Positions 47,301 to 61,548 of a stretch of 64,000 bases of DNA are shown one piece after another (position 1 is the stretch's first letter; each line of letters opens with the position of its first letter). Both the position numbers and the translations under genes were made by a program. This DNA comes from Lateolabrax maculatus (taxonomy: Eukaryota > Chordata > Actinopteri > Acropomatiformes > Lateolabracidae), in NCBI GenBank assembly GCA_031216445.1, contig CM062218.1, positions 3,522,001 through 3,586,000 on the forward strand. The letters run 5' to 3'. The notes under the pieces are model-generated. The model did no database searches. It was not told where the DNA came from and was given only the letters and a program-made list of their open reading frames with translations.

Positions 47301-48114
47301 GAATTAAATCAACTACAAATTGTTTTAGTTCACAGCAACAAACCCAAGTGTACGTATGAGTAAATCTTTGGATGGATGGATGAACTTCTGTTCTAACCTG
47401 CTTTATCTGTACCGGCCTTCATTTTCTTTAGTTGTTTTTCTGATCAACAGAGAAGCCCACTGACATGACCGTCCCCATCACTGCTGCAGTGGTTGTTCTT
47501 GCTCTCGTCCTCATCGCTGCTGCTGGATTCAGTGTTTACAAAAATAAGAAAGGTGAGAGAGAAAACTGGAAAGTGAAAACTGCTTAATTGACTTTTTCAG
47601 TACTTCAGTTTTGGTCTTTGAGTTGAGGCTTTTATCCAGGTTGAAGAAGTGAAACACTCAGTTCCCTGAACTCCACAGTTTGAAGCAACCAACAGTAAGC
47701 TCTGTAAGGCTCAGAGCCTGAGAGTCATGATAATATGACTATAACATGCTGATGAGGGAGAGAGGTGATTAGGACTAAACAGAGGGGTGGAATGGATTTA
47801 TTCTTCAGTTTGAGAGAGTAGAAGATGGGATCATATTCACTGGGGATAAGGTGACCAAATATATTCTGGTATTTACAACTGTAGCTGAAATTATTTGTCT
47901 TTTGTTTTGATTCCAGTCCAATGCCCTCCATCTTGTAAGTAAATATTTTATTCTATTTCTCTTGATCTGACACACACTTTATGCTGACTGATTAAAAATG
48001 GTTTCACATTATTGTGCATATGAACTGTTTGTTTCTGACCTTCCAGCTCCTGACAACAACTCTGAGCTCTCTGACACTGAATCCAGAGACCTGATGGACA
48101 AACACCCTCAATGA
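44353..48114 (+). pseudogene. MHC class I heavy chain, U-type, locus G, frameshifted in alpha2
   Basis: Exons 44353-44401 (signal peptide MEKLFLLLLFCQVSSP), 44626-44895 (alpha1), 45646-45925 (alpha2), 46600-46902 (alpha3), 47451-47552 (TM), 47917-47934 and 48047-48114 (tail). With the normal acceptor, the alpha2 exon is 280 bp instead of 279. An extra base around 45665-45672 puts a TGA in frame at the eleventh alpha2 codon. A downstream AG (after TTTTACAGAG, exon start 45666) would restore the frame as VRNGCEWDD, at the cost of the first alpha2 strand. The alpha3 donor is GTTAGA. The last exon has a 2-bp loss (CTGACACTG) that reads through the usual stop to give ESRDLMDKHPQ before TGA. The second alpha2 cysteine is Phe. 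Anchors are F7, L59, R84, T143, R146, W147, E159 and Y171. All other splice sites are intact, so it is either a very young pseudogene or a gene using the alternative acceptor. Confidence 0.85.
45225..45360 (-). mobile_element. tRNA-derived SINE in intron 2 of locus G
   Basis: Same family and same intron position as the copy in locus E, with the B-box decayed to GGCTGGAGTCC on the minus strand. The shared insertion supports E and G as sister copies. Confidence 0.7.
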
Positions 48115-51100
48115 GTTACCTCAGATGGGATGAAAATAGTAAATGATTTACCATGAGTTATAATGTAACACATGGTAAATTATTTACTATATTAAGTAGA
48201 ATAGAAACTGAAAGATGGCATCCTGAGACCAATTGAAGTAGCTTTGTATGAAGATAAGTGAGGATAAGAGAAAAAACAAACTGAATGAGATTTGCACCAC
48301 AAACTGTGGCAACCAACCATTGCAGGGCAAATTATAATTTCAGTTATAATGTATCTGTTTGATATGTAAATGTTAAATGAAGTAGTTGTAGTTATTTCAC
48401 ATCACATGTGAATGTATAATTGATATTCTAAATCTGTTTTAGAAAATGTTGTAATTGTTGTTTTTTTCATGAATCTTGTTTTCATCATTCATTTCACATT
48501 GATGCAATATTGTGTTTTTAAGAACATTAAATTAGATTTTTGATTAATATTTTTTGCTCTTAGATTAAGTTCATGATTTTTTTTTACACTGTGTACATAA
48601 TCACATTATAGCATTATAATACTCAGCCATGTTGTTACACTTGACTTTTTGTCTTTGTGCTGTGTATCTCACTATGTGTAATCAGTAACTATGGGCCATT
48701 CTCAAACCTTCCATTTGCTAATAAAATACTGGACAAAGGTGTAACCAAACAACTGGATAATTGTCTTTCCACCCATACTGTGATCATAAAACATTGTATG
48801 CTTCAGTCCTGCTTCAGATCGAACAGAAACAGCCTCGTCAGAGTCATCAGTAACTTGAAGATCAACAGTCATTTGAAAGCTGAACTTCTAGTTGTGCTTG
48901 ACCTGCTGTCACTGACACCATTGCTCATGCTATTCTAACTGAGTCTCAGAGGTTTAGTTGCTCCATCAGGCCCTGCTCTTCACTGGTTTCCTTTCTACTT
49001 TAAGGCTAGAAGCGATGTTTCTCTTGGGAGTTTTTTGACTTTTGCTGTTTCATTTAGACATGCTCCCACTGACAAGGAAAGGTAATATATGCTGAAAACA
49101 CACAGCTGCACGTTTCTGTCTCCTCTGGTGACCTCAGTCCTGTAAACAAGTGGAACTGTACTGGACTCTAGATGTGTTTTATAATCAAATAAACGCTGAG
49201 ATACTTGTAACAGGTCATAAAAACGCATACAATAAATGCCACTGTCTCTGAAATACAATAAACAAGTCAGGAATCTCTGAGTTATACTGGACTCTGATCT
49301 TTTACTTTGAAAGTCATGAGCTTTTTTATTGCTTGAAAAAGCATACCAGGAATTAAATCTCAAGCTGACTGATACTGAGTAACAGGTTCATGTATTCATC
49401 TAAAACAGGTTAATGCTATTTTTGCTAGATTATACAAATAAAGTCATTCCGAACGCAAGAGTCTTCACATGTACACACAAAACTTATACTGTAGCTCTAG
49501 TACTTATAACACTTCACCCAGTGCAACACAGAAACAACTCCTGAATGTTAGTAATAGTCTAAGGCACTTTGTGGTTTGGCCCTCAGGTTAATTTCTGATC
49601 CATTTAAAGATGTCATTTATTTTGTGATTAGTCTAAAAGACCATATAAATCTTACTTTATAGTTACTGGAGTTACTAAATGTGTTCACCTGAGTTGGATA
49701 TTGTCTCTACCTCATATTCAGTTTTATAAAACCCAAACATGTTACATGTGTTTTCATCAAGTCATATTAACTGTCTTTTCCACACACAGGACTGTACAGA
49801 TTCTCTCCCTTAGTTTATTATTTACTTTGAATTGTTGATTTATGGAATTTTAACTGTTGGTTTGTAAAACTGATTTTGGTCACAGTTTTCAGATGCTGGT
49901 ATAGGGGTTCAAGTCTTAAATGGTGTAGACATTATCTCCAGTCTGTGCATCAGTTCAGATGGGAATAATAGAAATGATTATTCTGATAAAGAGAAATTTG
50001 TCTTGTTCAAATACGGATCATATACAATTCAGTAAAGTAAAGAAACACATTCACATTTTCAATAATGAAGCAAAATTCAGTTTTTATCCACACTTACTTT
50101 AAGTTTATCAGGCCTGAAACCAAACAACAATAAAACTAACCTTTTTTTTTTGTTAAATGTGTGAGGATGAAATAACAAAGCAACAAAAATATACCTGCCA
50201 CAAATGTTGGTTGTTTTCAGAGAAGTGCACTGAATCTTGGCTTAGGGGGTTTCGTTCCTCATGTAACCACTAGAGAGCAACATAACCCTGAGATTTCTCT
50301 GATATGAGAGAAGTCACCAGAGACACAAGCTGCCAGGACATTTTCACACTTCCAGCATTTCAGAAGGTTTCTGTACTTTAACTTTTCAAATATTATATAA
50401 AAAAATTGGTCTGTTCCAACAAAAAGCCTGTTCTCTGTGGTAGATCAGATCAACACATCCAATTAAAAAAGTCGAATTAAACTGTAGTAGAGGAAATATT
50501 TTTCTACTGTGATAATGATCAAATGGATTATAGAAAGTCCATGTATGTGTGTATCAATTGAATGGAAAAATAATGTGCAGCACCAGAAGTTTTCTTCTTT
50601 CGTAAGTGGTCATCTGCAAAATGCTGTGTACTGTGAATGACAGGTATGATGATAGTTTCATGACAAGGAGGTAGAGAAATGAACACAAAAAACATTTATT
50701 CAGTTTTAACTGAAGGCTAATGTTGCATCCATCAGAAGAATCATAAACCTCCCGACTCAATCTTTACCATTACAACTTTCTCTTAAGTCTTTAGAGTCAT
50801 ATTTATATGTATGTTAAATGGAGTTGAGAAAATCACTCACAACACAAGATGTGTCATACAAATAAAATTTGCTAATAGATTTAGGTACAGATTACTCAGA
50901 GGGGAAAAAGAGTGCTGAAAACATTCACCACAAAAATTGCACAATTGCTTCAAATGAAATGGGGAAACTGTCTCAACAGGACATCCTACTTTACACCAAA
51001 CACAGACAAACTTTAGGCTTTTCAGAGAAGGAGCAGAAGTGTCACATTATTGCTAAACATCAGAACCCCAAAAACTACCACAAAACAGTGATACATCTTC

Positions 51101-52500
51101 AGAAAAACTGTTTATATTTTTTTGTTTTGTTTTTTGTGACCTTGCAGTAATTACTTTTTTGGTTGTGAAAGACTGCTGGTGTTTAATGTCTCCACGTATA
51201 GGTAAGATGTTATGTGTAGTGGCAGTGTCATGCTACGTCACTTAAAGCCTAAATCTAGGAGGAGGATCGATCCCAGTCAGTTCCACACAGTGAGGTTTCC
51301 AGATTTTAAACTGAAATAGATAAAAGAGCACTGGTGTATCAGAATGTGCACCATGGGGTGCTAACAAAACTCAAAGATGATAATTAACTTCACAAGCACC
51401 AAGATGAAGTCAAACTCCTACTATGCCACTTTTCAACAGATCTGAATATCATTGAACCTTTTCTGGAATATCTTCACCTTTACCCCTCAAAAGGACGGCC
51501 GGTCGGACTGGTGAAGAAAAACACCGCTTCCTGCTCGACTGATGGCAGTCCAGAGGACTGAAACTGTTCTGAGAGCAAAAATTGAACCTGTCTCTTATCA
51601 TTCTGTTAATATTCATATACTGTGCTGGGATGCATTGTGTATGTGGTTCATGAAATGCACGGAATCTGTTCAAGCCTTGTGGAAAATGTACATAATGTAG
51701 GCTGTGAAGATTACTGTGCAAAAACATAGATAATTGAATTATAATCGACTAAACTTATAGCCCACTAAGGTTACAGTTCATATTTTGCAAACATTATTGT
51801 GCTCCAAATGGTATTAATGCTAGGGGATACACAGTATATATATGTGCTATTCCAATTCTTAATTATATAAGAAAAGTAATCCTTTTTCAAATGAAACTTC
51901 TAATTTGTCAGTTTTCCAGTTGCACTCTCATTAAGTGCATTAATTGAATCACTGAGAAGCTGTATCTACTGGGGGAAGTGAGCTCTTCATGTGGCTGGTG
52001 GTTCTCTGGTCAGAAGGAAGCTTGTTTATGTAACTTCTGTCCACTTGAAGATCCTGCTGCTTCTGGAGCCTCTGTTAGTTCATGCTGGATGTACCCTGAC
52101 ATAAAACTGGACACACTCTATAACTTCTATATATCCAACTTAATCTAAATCCTAAACCATACCGGCAGGACACCAAGTTATGTCCCATTTTAGCTGTAGC
52201 TTCAGTAAAGTACTGTAGCTGATTGTGCCAATTATTGAGGTATGGGTATTAAGGCATTATCTACCATATTAATGCATGAGAGTTAAACTGAATTCAGTAA
52301 ATCTGAAACTTTACACTCAAAATATTAGAACTATTAAGCTTTTGGTGAGGTCTGAGCTTCAAAGCAGTTTATTGTGATGTTATACTGCAAGGTGAATTAT
52401 TTTGTATCATGGTATGTCAATCAAGACAGTAAGATGACAGCATATGAGGGTCCTGTTTAGATGTAGATTTTAGATTTGAGCAAATCACTGAATGTGTTCA
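48115..52500. other. Right flank of the class I array, gene-free
   Basis: 3' flank of G, then a decayed LINE (48650-49720) and AT-rich sequence. I see no credible exon, RNA gene or further class I fragment. Confidence 0.6.
48650..49720 (+). mobile_element. Decayed LINE (L2-like) reverse-transcriptase region
   Basis: One frame reads NYGPFSNLPFANKILDKG, then CFRSNRNSLVRVISNL, and VVLDLLSLT, a degraded form of the usual RT block of L2-type elements. Further RT-like scraps follow to about 49.7 kb. There are several stops and frame changes. Confidence 0.75.
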
Positions 52501-55500
52501 CTCACTTATAGTTGTTATAAAGTAAAGTAGTATCAAAAAACAATAAATGTTTTTCCAATTTCATACTTTGAGAAACAACGTCTTCACTGGAATGACAGAT
52601 GTCAGATGCACTCCCAGACAGACAGACAGAAATTTAAATCAATCAATATCGTTGTCGTTGAATAAAGTCTACTTCAAGTTCACACGTTCTCAGGGGCGTC
52701 TGCAGCCGGCTGCTCATTTTGTCCAGGGGAACTCCGCTGACCCCTGAGCCACTGCCAGGGATTGTCCTGATGCAAATCAGGAAGGGGAACCAATTCATCG
52801 TCGCACAATTCGATTAGACATCTGCATATTGAGCATCTGCACCCCATGAAAATCTGCCAATACCTACCCTCCCTCCCCCAACTGCCCCCACATTCCCTGG
52901 CCCCCCACGGGGGTAGCGCCCCACGACCCCAGGGGCAGCCTCTGTCCCTGTCTCCCCCTCTTGTCCCCTCCTGACCCTGTCAGGCCCAGCTACAATACCT
53001 GACCCCGCCCCAGAGACAGGACGATTGGAGTTCAAGGTAAATGTCCCTTTCTCTGCGTCTGTCTGCAGGCCGCCCTGCCTGGCCCCTGTCCGGCCCTTGT
53101 CCGATAATCAAATGCACCGCTCTTTTTTTTCATGCTTTCTCACACACACAGACAGGCACACATACACTCACACTGTTTTTAGAAGACATGACTTTCCCTG
53201 GAAAATGAAGGCTTTCCTTTCTCTGTGGCATCTCCATTGAAATCAATTCTGGCCGCCGGCTCTTATTCAGACATCTCTGCCACTCAGACGATTTCCCTCC
53301 TTTTTGAATCACCCTTATTGAAACATCAGGCTCTCTTTGAGCGCTGGGAAGAGACAGCCAGCATGTCAAGAAGTTTAAAGCAGCGTGTTGAGCCTTACCA
53401 CACACAATGCAAAGTTGAGATGTGGTGCCACTTGCTGTTAGAACTGCTAATATGAGTTTAATTTTTGGTGCTCTAGCATGTTATTAAGTGTGACATTCAC
53501 CACTTGAGCAAACTGCTTTCTGTCTTTGCAGTAAAACATCAAAAAATCAACAAACAAAATCTGGCCATTTGTGTGTAATATTTGTCTAATTGTCTAATGT
53601 CTATTTGAAGACACTTATTGTATATGCACATATATGAAACATCAAATGTTTTCACATCTGAAAGAAACCTCAAAATGAGGGCTATCCAAAATAGATGTAT
53701 TTTTGTATCATTTTAACCCATCTAAGATACTCTGAATATCACCTTAAAATCACCTAAAAACATTGATTATCACCTTTCATTGTTCCTACAGAAAACTGCA
53801 GTTAAACCATGCAGCTCTTGGGTGTGAATGAGAGTGATTCAACCAACATTGGCCATAAATAATAAATAATGAAAATGTACAATGTAATTATCTTGTGGTG
53901 CTGGTCCAAAAACTACCCATTACAACTGTACAGTGGTGGAGCCTGTACAACGTTGGGGTGAGTCTTTTAAGCTCTGATGATGATGTATCTTGACGAAAAA
54001 CGTCTGTGTTTTGTGACCCAATAAAAAAATGAAATGTGACTACTGCATTGACTCGCAAACAACCAGCACAGAACCAACATTTTGAGGTCTTTTGTCTTCT
54101 GCATCTACTTTGATGGAAAATTGTAATACATTCTATTCAGAAGTATTGACGATGTTTGATTTATTTGACTTGAGTCAATGAATATATTTTAAAAGTAATG
54201 TTATGTTGAAGGATAAACAAAGAAGGCAAGAAGAGTCACTTATTTCTGTGTGTCGAATGATGGGAAACCTTCCCTTTCAGATATCCTTCCCTCACTCCTG
54301 AAACAAATCTGGTGTTTTCTAATCAGTTAGATCTGCAAACAACTCTGGTCAAGGCTGGTTTGGATATCTGACACAGGACTGAAGCCTAATGCATGCAGCT
54401 CACATGCTCATTGTATTTGAATAATAAAGCTGGATTTTGCCTTTTTTGGAGATATGCTTGTGTCTTATCAAAATGAGATTTTAGTTGTTTCTTTAATTGT
54501 CTGTGGGTCTGGAAGCAGGCGAAAGCTGCCTCTATTCTGCTCACTTAGCTCCATCAAAAATAGAACCCATATGCTCAACAACTGTCAAACTGTCTTGTAG
54601 ACACACCATACTTTAATTGAGCATGCCATTTTTCAGGCAGAGCACTGAGATCATGCTTGAATTAGCTGCTGCTTCATTTGTGCTTCACAATCACTGGCTC
54701 ACAAACACACTGCTGATTGGTTACCAGCTATAACGTCCAACTGTATTCATGTGGAAAGTACAGATACTACAAAATTGTACTTACACTACTAATTTACATT
54801 ACACCACTAACTGCATGGCCATTATAACCTGGTAGTTCAAATTGCCTCCACTCTGCCCCAAAAAAACATGTGATGTCATGTTTCTGATGCAGTTAATAAA
54901 CAGTATGTGAGATGGACGCTACAGTTTGTAGTCTGGCAGTGTGATAACATACCAAATATAGTGACAAAACACATTACATCAACAACATCTCCATTTCCAA
55001 CCAGGCAGATCCACTCGATTAAAGTTGAACTCTGAACTGCGAATCAGGCAAAACTGGCTGGAGATCACAGTGAAACAGGAAAAACACGACATGAAGGGGA
55101 AAAAAGGAAACATTTGTAGGATGGAAGTGTAATGGGACCATATTTTTACTCTGCTGATACGCTCCTTACATTGTTTGTTGCCGCGGCTCACTCCACCACC
55201 CCTGCCTCCTTTTTAATACTAAGCTTTAACTAAGATTTAATGTTCATGTATGTTTTTGTTAGATTGTCAGATTATTTGAGAGCTTCCTCAAGGAGTGGAG
55301 CGTTTTCCACCAAATCTAACTGTATAACCCCTTGCTTAAATGGTTCATTTCTTAATGTAAGTTTCTCTGACTGAATGATGGAGCATGTGCAGAAAGAGTT
55401 AGAAAAAACAGATATTGTGTGGTTTTAGGAGAAATAATTAAGCTTTTTGATGGCAAACAACAGCTTTATGCAGCATCTCGGGTACCCTGTCTACATGGGG

Positions 55501-58500
55501 TGAGGCATGTTTTACTTACTGATGTAAATGAGAGTTGTTTACGCAGCTAAGCAAGCAGTTTCCTCTTATTTAAAATCAGAGTGCTACTTGAGGCGTTCAC
55601 ACATCCAGATACCATGTTGGTACTCAACACACAGCGACTGAACTATCTTCGCATCTGTCTCTGGGTTTGACAGCAAACAAGTGAATTTCCTTAAATGTTA
55701 ACGTGAAGTAACTTACTTCATTAGTCTCTCATAGCTTTCCACAAGTTATTTTGTAATAAGGTGCTCTGATTGACTCTTTTGTTAAACTAACTTTCCCTCA
55801 ATCTGTCACGTCTACATCTTCTTCCACGTTTCCCAGAATCCCTTTTGACAGCACCCAGAGAACAGGCATGCACTTGTTGCATCCACCTGTTGGCTACACT
55901 TCAGTGAAATTTCTCCAAACATCCATTGTCAGAATTATGCACATCAGGTTTAAGATGAAAATGTTCAGCAGATCAGGTCGAAGCACATGTCTGATAGTGT
56001 GAATGCATCCAAAACTAAATCTTAAGACATGTGTGCCAGGGTTTGCATGTGTTTTAAGTGTTTATGTGTGTTCCTCGTTGCACGTGTGTTGGTATGTGTG
56101 CCGCTGATCACTTTGAACCTCGTCTCTCGGATCCTTGGCAGGAAGTGAGCGTCAGCAGCTCTTGGTCGTAAAACTGCTTTTGGTCGCTCTCCCAGAGTGC
56201 ACTGGGAAGGGAGAGGACAGAGAATCTCTGTGTCACCTCGCCATGGCACGGGATGTGAGGAGATCGTTGGGAATGTCAATAATCGCTCTAACCGAGGACG
56301 AGCTGCTGCCTGCTCTCAGTGCAACATAACCACCTGAATATCAATTTAAAGGAAATTAAAATGCAGTTATGACTTTTTTTCTAAATAAAGAAATAACATC
56401 TATAAAGACGACCTCCTTCCCATGAGCAATGAAAACTATTAGTAAACTAAGAGCTAATATGAGGTTAGAGCACACTGTGAACTATGGAGTAATTACCTAT
56501 TCTATGATTCAATCCAATGTGACAATTTTAAATTAAAAGGTGTTTTTTTTCTACAGCATGTTACATGTTACAAAGGTGAGCCATGTGAAAACTTAAGATG
56601 GATTTATACCTCATGCAACAAGTCAACACTAGACGGATGTATTGTACATGACCAGGCCATATCGTGATTTTATTATACTGTACAGTAACTGTTTTCATTC
56701 ATTCATTCATAAAATATAGATCAACAGTCAACTCTGCACATATCTATAGAACTGGAGTTACTATTTCTCTACAGGTAAATTCTAGTTCCCTTGTCACATT
56801 ACTGACAGAGTCTTTCTACAACTTCCTTATTGTTGTCTTCACTCACAACAATCTCCACTGGCATCAGAAACTTGTAGGAGGAAATACAAGCAGCCCAAGC
56901 TGAGCAATCACAGTTCTCACAGCATCCATGTGGTATTTCTGTAGCGTGTACCCCTAATGGTTAGTTACATTTTTTGAGGAGGCACACATCAGCTATACAG
57001 CATTGCCTAGTGACAATGAAACCCTTTAAAACACAACTGTATATTTCATTTGACATTCAAAAGTAAAAGTATGTGTGTTTCGAATTCACATTTGTATTTT
57101 CCTATGTGAGTTTTGTGTTTTGTGTTTTGTGTTTTTTTTAAAAAAGATTAATTCAAACAATAGTTATTTAAATATGGCAAACTGCATATGACACAAAACC
57201 TTTCATATGAAGTTTGGAGAACAAACTGTGATCATATTTTGTTTTGTTCCTAACTAAACAGTTGAAATCTCTATATTTTGCTATTTGATAAAAATATACT
57301 TATATCGATATTATTAATAAAACCTTCTTAGGAAAATCCTGAACATTAAATTGCATTGTGCAAAGTTGCTCGGGGCCTTCAGAATCATAACATTTCCCCT
57401 TCAAAGGATCATTTGGACTCAGCACAGATCCTTTTTCAATAAAATCTTTTCAATAATTTTTTGTAAATAAACACAGTAGGATTTTGCCTTCACTGGTAAA
57501 GGGACAAGAAAACATTTTATTGATTTACAAGGAGAAAAGCAGGTTTTCTGCAACACTTGATCCGTCTTAAAAATTGATTAAGTTGTCAAAATCACTGTCT
57601 GTTCATTTTATCTGCTGTGGAACTTGGGGCTCAGCGTTCTCCCATCAGGGTATATTTGTAGCTACAACACAATGTTCAAAAGCCTTTGTCCCTCATCCTA
57701 TTGCTGTGATCTGCGTCTCAGGGCTCGTGGACAAAAGGTGTCAAACGGAGCGTTGGACTTGGCCTGCCATGTCCTCCCGAGGCTGCTCCTAATCCTATTA
57801 CTGTGGGTTGTGGAGGAGTATGGATCCTGCACTCCCTTCATCCCAGCAACTATTAAAGTCTGAGGGGGCCCTGTGTGTTTACTCTGCGTATGTGTGCATG
57901 TCTCTGTGTGTGTGTGTGTGTGTGTTCTTGTGTGTGTAATTGCATTGTAAGCGACTTCTTATCCACGTTGTCATAATGTGTTATCCACTGATGCGGCGCA
58001 ATGTTTGCCGTCTTTTTCGGTTTTCCACGGGGCAGGTGGACATTTCAATCTCTCGCTCTTCACTGCCGCCATAGTTCAGCACAACTTTAGTCGCTTGACT
58101 CATCTGTGGTGAAGCTTCACCTTAGTGTAATGTGGAAAAAAGATTTTATGGACAGTTGTAATGTCTCACAGGAATAGGACACAAAATAAGTACAACAGAT
58201 TTTTTACAAATTATGATAAAATGCTCACTTTTCACTTGCTGGTATCGTAGAAGTTTAGTACAAATTGCTTGGATTTGATCGTAGTTTAGCATCTCGTATT
58301 GTATTGTATTGCTTAGTATCATACATGGTTCACATCACAATACAATTAGTAAACAGAAAAATTCGAAAGGCCTTTTTAAAAAATCTTCAAAATCTGTTGT
58401 CACCACATCTATACAAAAACTGTTTTTGCAGTAGTAGTACAGTAACAGTCTGTCTTAAGTCTTAAATATGTTTGGCTTTATAAAGAAAAATGGTAAACCA

Positions 58501-61142
58501 AATTGAAAATAGGAATACAAGGCAGAATCTCGTGAATGCATTCTTTATTTGTTATTTTGACCACTGTAAAGTCTTACATTTTGTGAATCTTTTCACCTCA
58601 GACCATCATTATTGATTCTCTGTCAGTGATCACAGGAAAATAATCAGCTCCATAATCAGAGCTAAACTTGTGATATTCTGGAAAAAAGCTAATTCTTAAT
58701 AGGTATTCATGAATTGTGTGAAAGTTGTGGGAATGACAAGTGGAAAGTGAATGTTAAATATCATCATCAAGACGTGAGTGGGACAGCACAACTGAAACCT
58801 GTGTGGTCAGTCTATGCACACCTGTAGATTAAGTGACAAAATCATCTATCATACTTTTATTTCATTTCACATGTTGAATTCTTCCCCAAAGTGGTCGGCA
58901 ATACGTGCACATGTTAAGTTCAACTTCCTGAATATGCAGAATTGCAAATAGGGATTCAAATCCAACAGTGATTTTACTCAATTTGGAATCGTTCAGCAAA
59001 TCAAACTAAAAGCTTTTTTCTTAAATATCAGTTTCATAAATTCTGCCAATGAAACAGGACTTGTACAGTTTGTCTTAGCTGTGTAAATATAAGTCAGTAG
59101 GAAGTGATTCAGTGGGAGAAAGCACCTTAACATGATAGTGATCAACGTTAATATGTTTCTCAAACTTTTAAAATTTCTGATGTTGGCTTTCAGTCCTCAA
59201 ATCAAAGCATCGAGATACATCAGTGTCTAACTGTTCACAACAATAATGAAAGATGACAAGGTTCAGAGTGCCTTGACAACAGATGAAACAATATATATTG
59301 TAGAAAAAATTCTAAGTAAAGATATAAGATGCAAGAAGATTTAGAAAATGTTCCCAAGATGAGTGAAATATTGATTCACCACCCCCATTCACTTGGTCTT
59401 ATTGTCTGTGAGCAGTTTTGAGCTTAAAATGACCGGAATGAAATGTCGCCAAATGGCCTTTTGTTTTCTCTGGGTATCACTTATCTGGCTAAAGTGCAGG
59501 CCGCGGCCACACAGACAGACACACACGCACATGCAGCCGTCCACATCCTCTCAATAGTCGCATTTGCGTGTACATTGACCAGAGTCAATTGCCTGTCAAA
59601 TTCTATGCGCGATTAGACACCAGTAGGTATAAGGCCTAATGCAGGCAAGCCTCCCAAAGCCTGGAAGTTGTGGGGGCCCCACTCTGTGAACCCCATGGCC
59701 CTTCTCACCCCCCTTCAAACCTCTACAACTCCCCCTCCCCTTTCATCTCGCCGGCCCAGTTCAATGTTAATGTCCAGTGGTGTCCACTCTTCGGACGTCT
59801 CCCTCCCGAGCAAAAACCCAGAGAAGAAAGGGCAAAAAAGAGAAAGAAAACCAAACCTTCCCTCGTTCTTTTCTCACCCTGGCCTCCTCTTGTGTGCTGT
59901 CCAGCTGGCTGTGACCCTTGACCCCCTGACCCTCACTCCTGACCCCTGGACCCGTTCCCACGCCACGCCTTTTTGTGTCCACCTCGCCATGGCAACACCT
60001 TGGTCACCACTGCTGCCACGGTAACAGATGGACAGGGGCCTGGAAATAACTTCATTCAGCCCCGCCCGGAGGGGTGAGCACCATGGACAATCTGCCCTGA
60101 ACCCCCCTCCTCCACTTCTCTGTCTCACACACATACACATATTTGGACACACACACAGTGTCCCCCCCCCCAACCCAACTTTGACACCTCCTGTGCCACA
60201 TTCTAACACCCCAATCCCCTTGGATGTATTCCCTCAGCAGGGGCCTCTGGGTATCAGGGCCTGATAGAGTCATTAACACAGCGATCCCAGATCCACCCTG
60301 GCATGTACACGGGATATACATGGGAATAAGAATAAGTTGCCGTTGTTGGCACAGAAAAGCGCTTAAAAAGACACCCCGAAGTCACCCACATATCCCATTT
60401 CACACTGCTGGTATTTATGGTTTTGGGGCGTAGGAGCACTAACTTCATCGGCGTGCTGTAATTATCTCTCTGCTTCTTTTATTAGCCCTATTGTTTTCTC
60501 ACATCCTCTGATGAGAAAAGGGGCTGGGGGGGAGAGTTGTAAAGACACAGAGCTGAGCAGCGGGGGATCTGTTTGCTAACTCAGAGACAAATGACGAACT
60601 GAATAGCATCGCTGAAGAGCTCAATAAGGTGCAGCAGGAAAATGAACTGCAACAGTTTGGGTGCTAATCAGTAACTAACCTCCAAACAAGGTTGTGTGTG
60701 TTTTGTCCCGTTCGTTTGGGAACACCTCTCGGACAGAGACTGTGAATAGATTAAAGGGGGATAGTGTAATTACTTGTGCTGAATGGGGTCCGCACCGCGC
60801 AGAGGAAGACAGGGTTTACGCTGTCGAAACACACTTGTCTTTGTAAAGAGAGCTCTGATCGTCTGGGTCTCATCTTGTAAGTAAACAGTAAGTAAACAAA
60901 CAAAATGGCGACCAGTGACACAACGGAGGTCTTCCACATCACGGTTATTAGGGTGGTCTTCAACTTTGTCTTAAGCGATTGTGCAATAAAAGGAGGGAAA
61001 CTTTAATTTTGCCATTAATAAAAATACCGCTTTATCTTCTTAAAGTTATTTTATTGAGGTTTCATGAAAATATTTACTTAAAGTGTCTCAAATGTGTGTG
61101 CACGTTTTTTTTTTGTTGGACCAATTGGACTGACTGGGGAGC

Positions 61143-61170
61143 GGGGGGGGGGGGGGGGGGGGGGGGGGGG
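61143..61170. repeat. Poly(G) run
   Basis: 28 consecutive G, a possible G-quadruplex and a likely assembly or slippage hot spot. Confidence 0.95.
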
Positions 61171-61503
61171 CGGCACCACAGGCAACCGCCAAAAGACTGA
61201 CCATTGAGGCGAAATCACACAAGCGAAGCCACTTATTCAATTTTTGGGATTTTGTATACCCCTTCCATCTCTGCATGCATCTGCATCCCACTATCTTTCC
61301 CTCTAGTTTCACCCCCCCAACACCCCACCCCCGTGTCCAACACCCCCTCATCCTACCCTGCCCCCCCTATTCTCTCCCCCCTCCTTTCTGCCTCTCGCCC
61401 AGTTCATTGTACCAAAGGAGATTTTCTCCATTCAGGCCCAGTCTCTTAGGTAACCCCAGCGCTGCATGAAATGAGGAGAGGAAGAGAGCAAGAGACAGGG
61501 AAT

Positions 61504-61510
<7 letters not shown>

Positions 61511-61547
<37 letters not shown>
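61511..61547. repeat. (GA)n microsatellite
   Basis: Dinucleotide tract within a longer purine-rich stretch (about 61470-61690). Confidence 0.95.

Positions 61548-61548
<1 letters not shown>

Noticed and set aside
57574..57863. Overlapping open frames at 57.6-57.9 kb
   Set aside because: No family resemblance, no supporting splice sites and competing frames; more likely a GC-richer non-coding block.
59668..60264. Several overlapping frames on both strands in the GC-rich 59.7-60.3 kb block
   Set aside because: Open on many frames at once because of base composition, with low-complexity proline/serine text.
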